9,188 nt of DNA from assembly GCA_019237515.1 (NCBI GenBank), contig JAFAGX010000332.1:1-9188 (forward strand), in the 5' to 3' direction. This document shows, in pieces, positions 6,733 to 9,188 of the stretch (its first letter is position 1; every line of letters starts with the position of its first letter). The position numbers and the translations under genes are program-made. Origin of the DNA: Acidobacteriaceae bacterium. GTDB taxonomy: Bacteria; Acidobacteriota; Terriglobia; Terriglobales; SbA1. The notes beneath the pieces were generated by a model that ran no database searches, was not told the origin of the DNA, and saw nothing but the letters and a program-made list of their open reading frames with translations.

Positions 6733-6997
6733 AAATTCTCCCCGAGAAGCGGCACATCATATTCTCTTCCTCGCCGCAATACAACATCGTGCCATGAAAA
6801 CGAAATCCGATATTTCCTGGCAGATAGCGCCATGTGTGGCGCTTCTAGAACCAAAAAAAGTCGCGAAATAAAACAACCAAGAAAAGTATTTGGAAATGGC
6901 AGGGCTCGCGTTTAGGACTTGCGCGGGGCCTGAAAAACAGATTGTTATGTTCAGTAAAGGTATCGTAGAATACCGTGTGCATGCCAATAGTATTCTC

Positions 6998-7027
6998 TTG
7001 ACATGCAATTGTCGTGAGTGCTAGTTT
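6998..7027 (+). promoter_or_regulatory. Promoter of the TonB-dependent receptor gene
   Basis: A perfect -35 box TTGACA at 6998-7003 is followed after 18 bp by TAGTTT (7022-7027), preceded by TG at 7019-7020 so that it forms an extended -10 (TGCTAGTTT). The hexamer itself matches TATAAT at only three positions. The predicted start is near 7034, leaving a 5' leader of about 74 nt. An imperfect palindrome with arms GACA and TGTC (7000-7003 and 7010-7013) overlaps the -35 box and spacer and could be a repressor site. Confidence 0.5.
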
Positions 7028-7093
7028 TCGCCTGATTTGCGGCCACCGAACGCCGCTTTCGCTCTCGATTTCGTCCTACCAAATATTTGCAAC

Positions 7094-7100
7094 GGGAGGA
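7094..7100 (+). promoter_or_regulatory. Strong Shine-Dalgarno sequence of the receptor gene
   Basis: GGGAGGA lies 7 nt before the ATG at 7108-7110 and fixes the start codon. Its strength fits an abundant outer-membrane protein. Confidence 0.85.
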
Positions 7101-7107
7101 AGAGCAG

Positions 7108-9188
7108 ATGCCTACTCTAAAGCTGCTATTTGGAATTCTGCTTGTATTCGCCGTTTTCACCTTATACCAAGCCCATTCACAAACCGCTGAAACCGGCGCT
7201 ATCTCCGGAACCATTTCCGACAGTTCAGGCGCAGTCTTATCAGGCGCAAGCGTGCGTATAACCAACGTTGCCACCGGCGAGACTCGTCAAGCAGCTTCGC
7301 AAGACAACGGCAGATACACGGTACCGTTAGTACCGCCTGGAACCTACACCGTCGAGGTTGCCAAGTCTGGGTTTACGACCGCGCTCAACTCAGGGATGCG
7401 TGTCGATGTAGCGGAGGTGGCGCGTCTCGATGTCGTAATGAAAGTCGGAGAGGTAGTTGAAAAGATCAATGTTGAGGCCTCGCCGACCCTTGTCCAAACA
7501 GAATCGAGCACGGTCGGACGCGTGGTAGACGAGGAAGCCATGGAAAACCTGCCGCTCGTGACCCGTAATTACACACAGGTCATCGGCTTGTCGCCAGGAA
7601 TTGATTCCCAAGTGACGAATGCCTCAGAACTTGGGCGAGGTAGCGGAGGAGTCTCTCCAACACAATCCACCGCCGGTACGTTCGTGCACGGCGCTCGTTC
7701 GTACGACAACAACTATCAAATGAACGGAATCTCGGTCAATGATAACGAAGGGACGGGCGGTTCCAGTGGTGGTGTGCCTATTCCAAATGCTGACACTATT
7801 CAGGAATTCAAGGTTCAGACCGGTTTGTATGACGCTGGCTTTGGTCACAATGCCGGTGCAAATGTCGACATCATCACGAAAGGCGGCGGCAATCAATTCC
7901 ATGGTAGCCTGTTCGAGTTTTTCCGCAATGAAGATCTAAACGCGAATAATTTCTTCTTTAACAGAGCTGGTCAACCTCGGGGTGTTCTTCGTCAAAACCA
8001 ATTCGGTTTTACATTGGGCGGCCCAATCATTAAAGACAAGTTGCTCTTCTTCGGTTCTTACCAAGGGACGCGGCAATTGAACGGAGCGTCTACTGCAATT
8101 AATACGACCTGCGCTGCCACTCTAATTGAACCTCCCCTCACAAATGACCGATCTGCCAGCGCGCTAGGGGCACTATTTTCCGGCCAAACAGGTGCACAGG
8201 GAGGTACAGCTATTGCTGCCGACGGTTCCAATATCAATCCTTCAGCACTGGCATTGCTCAATCTCAAGCTCCCGAACGGAAGTTTCCTGATTCCCACACC
8301 GCAGGTGGTTAATCAATCGATGCCGTTCGCAAGTCAGGGTTTCTCCGCGTTCTCGGAGCCTTGCCGCTATAACGAAGACCAGTTCATGATTAATTCCGAT
8401 TATTTGCAATCGAGCAAGAGCCATTTTTCCGAACGGTTCTTTTTTGTAAATGGAACCCAGAATATCTCCTTTCCAGTGGGTACGTTTGTTCCGCCTGGCA
8501 ATGTTCCCGGCTTCCCGAGTGGAGTGATCAACAACTCGCGGACATTTTCGCTGGAGCATACCTATGCTTTCAGTTCACGCTGGTTAAATGTTGCCCGATT
8601 TGGATTCAATCACCTGCTTGGTTCCCTCGCACCACACTCGCCCTACAAATTTTCCGATGTAGGGATCTCCGAGGCCGCGCAGAATAACGATCTTCCCTCG
8701 ATCACCATTGCCGGGTCCATCAACATGGGCCCGAGCGGTCCGTTGGAGTTTACGCAAAACACCTACTCGTTCGATGATTCCCTTTCCTACGCGCACGGCC
8801 GACATTCGATTCGTTTCGGAGGCGGCATTTCGCGTCTGGGCAACGATCTTTCAAATATCCTTACAGGCGGGGATCTCCAGTTCTTGAGCTTTCCGGACTT
8901 CCTGCTTGGCGAAAGCGCCGCACAAAATGGCACTACCGTGAGCAATGTCTTCGCATCGTTGGACGCACTGGGCGAATTCGATCGGAAATATCGAGCGTGG
9001 GAGTGGAATCTCTTCTTTCAGGATGATCTCAGAATCACGAAGACATTAACGCTTAACTTGGGTTTGCGGTTTGAGAGGCTAGGCTTATACGGCGATAATC
9101 TCGGCCGCAATGCCAACTTCGATCCCACGAAAGCGAATCCAAATCCACCGGCAGCAGGAACCATCCAAGGCTATCTAGTGGATTCCAA
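7108..9188 (+). CDS. TonB-dependent receptor with carboxypeptidase-regulatory-like N-terminal domain (Oar-like), 3'-truncated
   Basis: The reading frame is open from ATG 7108 to the window end (693 codons, no stop), so the C-terminal barrel is missing; complete members usually exceed 1000 residues. Residues 1-26 are a signal peptide (MPTLKLLFGILLVFAVF, cut likely near AHS). Residues about 30-113 form the carboxypeptidase-regulatory-like beta-sandwich (GAISGTISDSSGAVLSGASV, PPGTYTVEVAKSGF). The plug follows at about 130-260 (ESSTVGRVVD, ENLPLVTRNYTQVIGLSPGI, then VDIITKGGGNQFHGSLFEFF at about 251-270). The start of the barrel is recognisable by GGPIIKDKLLFFGSYQG (about 303-320) and by strand-like repeats such as WNLFFQDDLRITKTLTLNLG and LRFERLG near 632-658. 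The product should sit in the outer membrane and import a bulky substrate, or act in envelope adhesion like Oar; the substrate is unknown. I see no clear TonB box at the mature N-terminus. The promoter at 6998-7027 and a strong Shine-Dalgarno site precede it. Confidence 0.92.
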   Translation, partial: MPTLKLLFGILLVFAVFTLYQAHSQTAETGAISGTISDSSGAVLSGASVRITNVATGETRQAASQDNGRYTVPLVPPGTYTVEVAKSGFTTALNSGMRVDVAEVARLDVVMKVGEVVEKINVEASPTLVQTESSTVGRVVDEEAMENLPLVTRNYTQVIGLSPGIDSQVTNASELGRGSGGVSPTQSTAGTFVHGARSYDNNYQMNGISVNDNEGTGGSSGGVPIPNADTIQEFKVQTGLYDAGFGHNAGANVDIITKGGGNQFHGSLFEFFRNEDLNANNFFFNRAGQPRGVLRQNQFGFTLGGPIIKDKLLFFGSYQGTRQLNGASTAINTTCAATLIEPPLTNDRSASALGALFSGQTGAQGGTAIAADGSNINPSALALLNLKLPNGSFLIPTPQVVNQSMPFASQGFSAFSEPCRYNEDQFMINSDYLQSSKSHFSERFFFVNGTQNISFPVGTFVPPGNVPGFPSGVINNSRTFSLEHTYAFSSRWLNVARFGFNHLLGSLAPHSPYKFSDVGISEAAQNNDLPSITIAGSINMGPSGPLEFTQNTYSFDDSLSYAHGRHSIRFGGGISRLGNDLSNILTGGDLQFLSFPDFLLGESAAQNGTTVSNVFASLDALGEFDRKYRAWEWNLFFQDDLRITKTLTLNLGLRFERLGLYGDNLGRNANFDPTKANPNPPAAGTIQGYLVDS

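Larger units (their letters stand above)
6733..7107. promoter_or_regulatory. Divergent regulatory region between hydrolase and receptor genes
   Basis: This 375-bp gap carries no credible gene. On the hydrolase side are its Shine-Dalgarno sequence GGGGAG (complement of 6738-6743) and a perfect GC-rich inverted repeat AGCGCC/GGCGCT (6826-6831 and 6838-6843) that abuts the 8-bp palindrome TTCTAGAA (6843-6850). Around 6850-6900 the DNA is A/T-rich and could hold the minus-strand promoter, but I cannot pick clear boxes. On the receptor side is an inverted repeat GGTAT/ATACC (6959-6963 and 6970-6974) about 25 bp before the -35 box of the plus-strand promoter. Any of these repeats could be operators (inference). 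Confidence 0.45.

Noticed and set aside
6295..6915. A 206-codon plus-strand open frame overlapping the start of the hydrolase gene
   Set aside because: It is antisense to the signal peptide and accessory domain of the hydrolase, has a very Arg/Lys-rich composition and no recognisable domain or ribosome-binding site.

Overview
The window looks like a chromosomal segment of an Acidobacteriota (Terriglobia-like) bacterium. The main pointer is a very large outer-membrane receptor whose mature N-terminus is a carboxypeptidase-regulatory-like (Oar-type) domain, a family greatly expanded in that phylum. A DUF6599-like envelope protein and a HAD phosphatase fused to a P-loop ATPase also fit. This assignment rests on protein style alone and is moderate. 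Base composition looks even and there are no transposases, integrases, CRISPR repeats or phage genes.

Left part (1-2634, + strand): the 3' portion of an AMIN/Amidase_3 cell-wall amidase, cut by the window edge, then a secreted, membrane-anchored DUF6599-like protein. Both act at the envelope. Centre (2635-4626): an AT-rich intergenic region with a consensus-like promoter, a long imperfect hairpin and a terminator-like hairpin. Together these look like a short non-coding RNA gene of about 85 nt. It faces the 3' end of a minus-strand gene for a HAD-IIB phosphatase / HerA-like ATPase fusion. Next come a clear tRNA-Thr(CGT) gene with encoded CCA and its own terminator (4809-4908).

Right part (4984-9188): two divergent genes share a 375-bp regulatory region. 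Leftward is an exported alpha/beta-hydrolase of the putative-esterase type (GGSTGG nucleophile elbow). Rightward is a TonB-dependent-receptor-like protein that runs off the right edge. An outer-membrane importer next to an exported hydrolase suggests, without proving, a nutrient-acquisition pair.

The observation most worth a second look is the candidate small RNA at about 2772-2858. Its promoter, two hairpins and spacing fit one another. Three G-U pairs in the first stem and one in the terminator stem favour a plus-strand RNA. Its two CU-rich segments are complementary to the ribosome-binding sites of the two divergent genes in this window. Such matches also arise easily by chance, because Shine-Dalgarno sequences are purine-rich.
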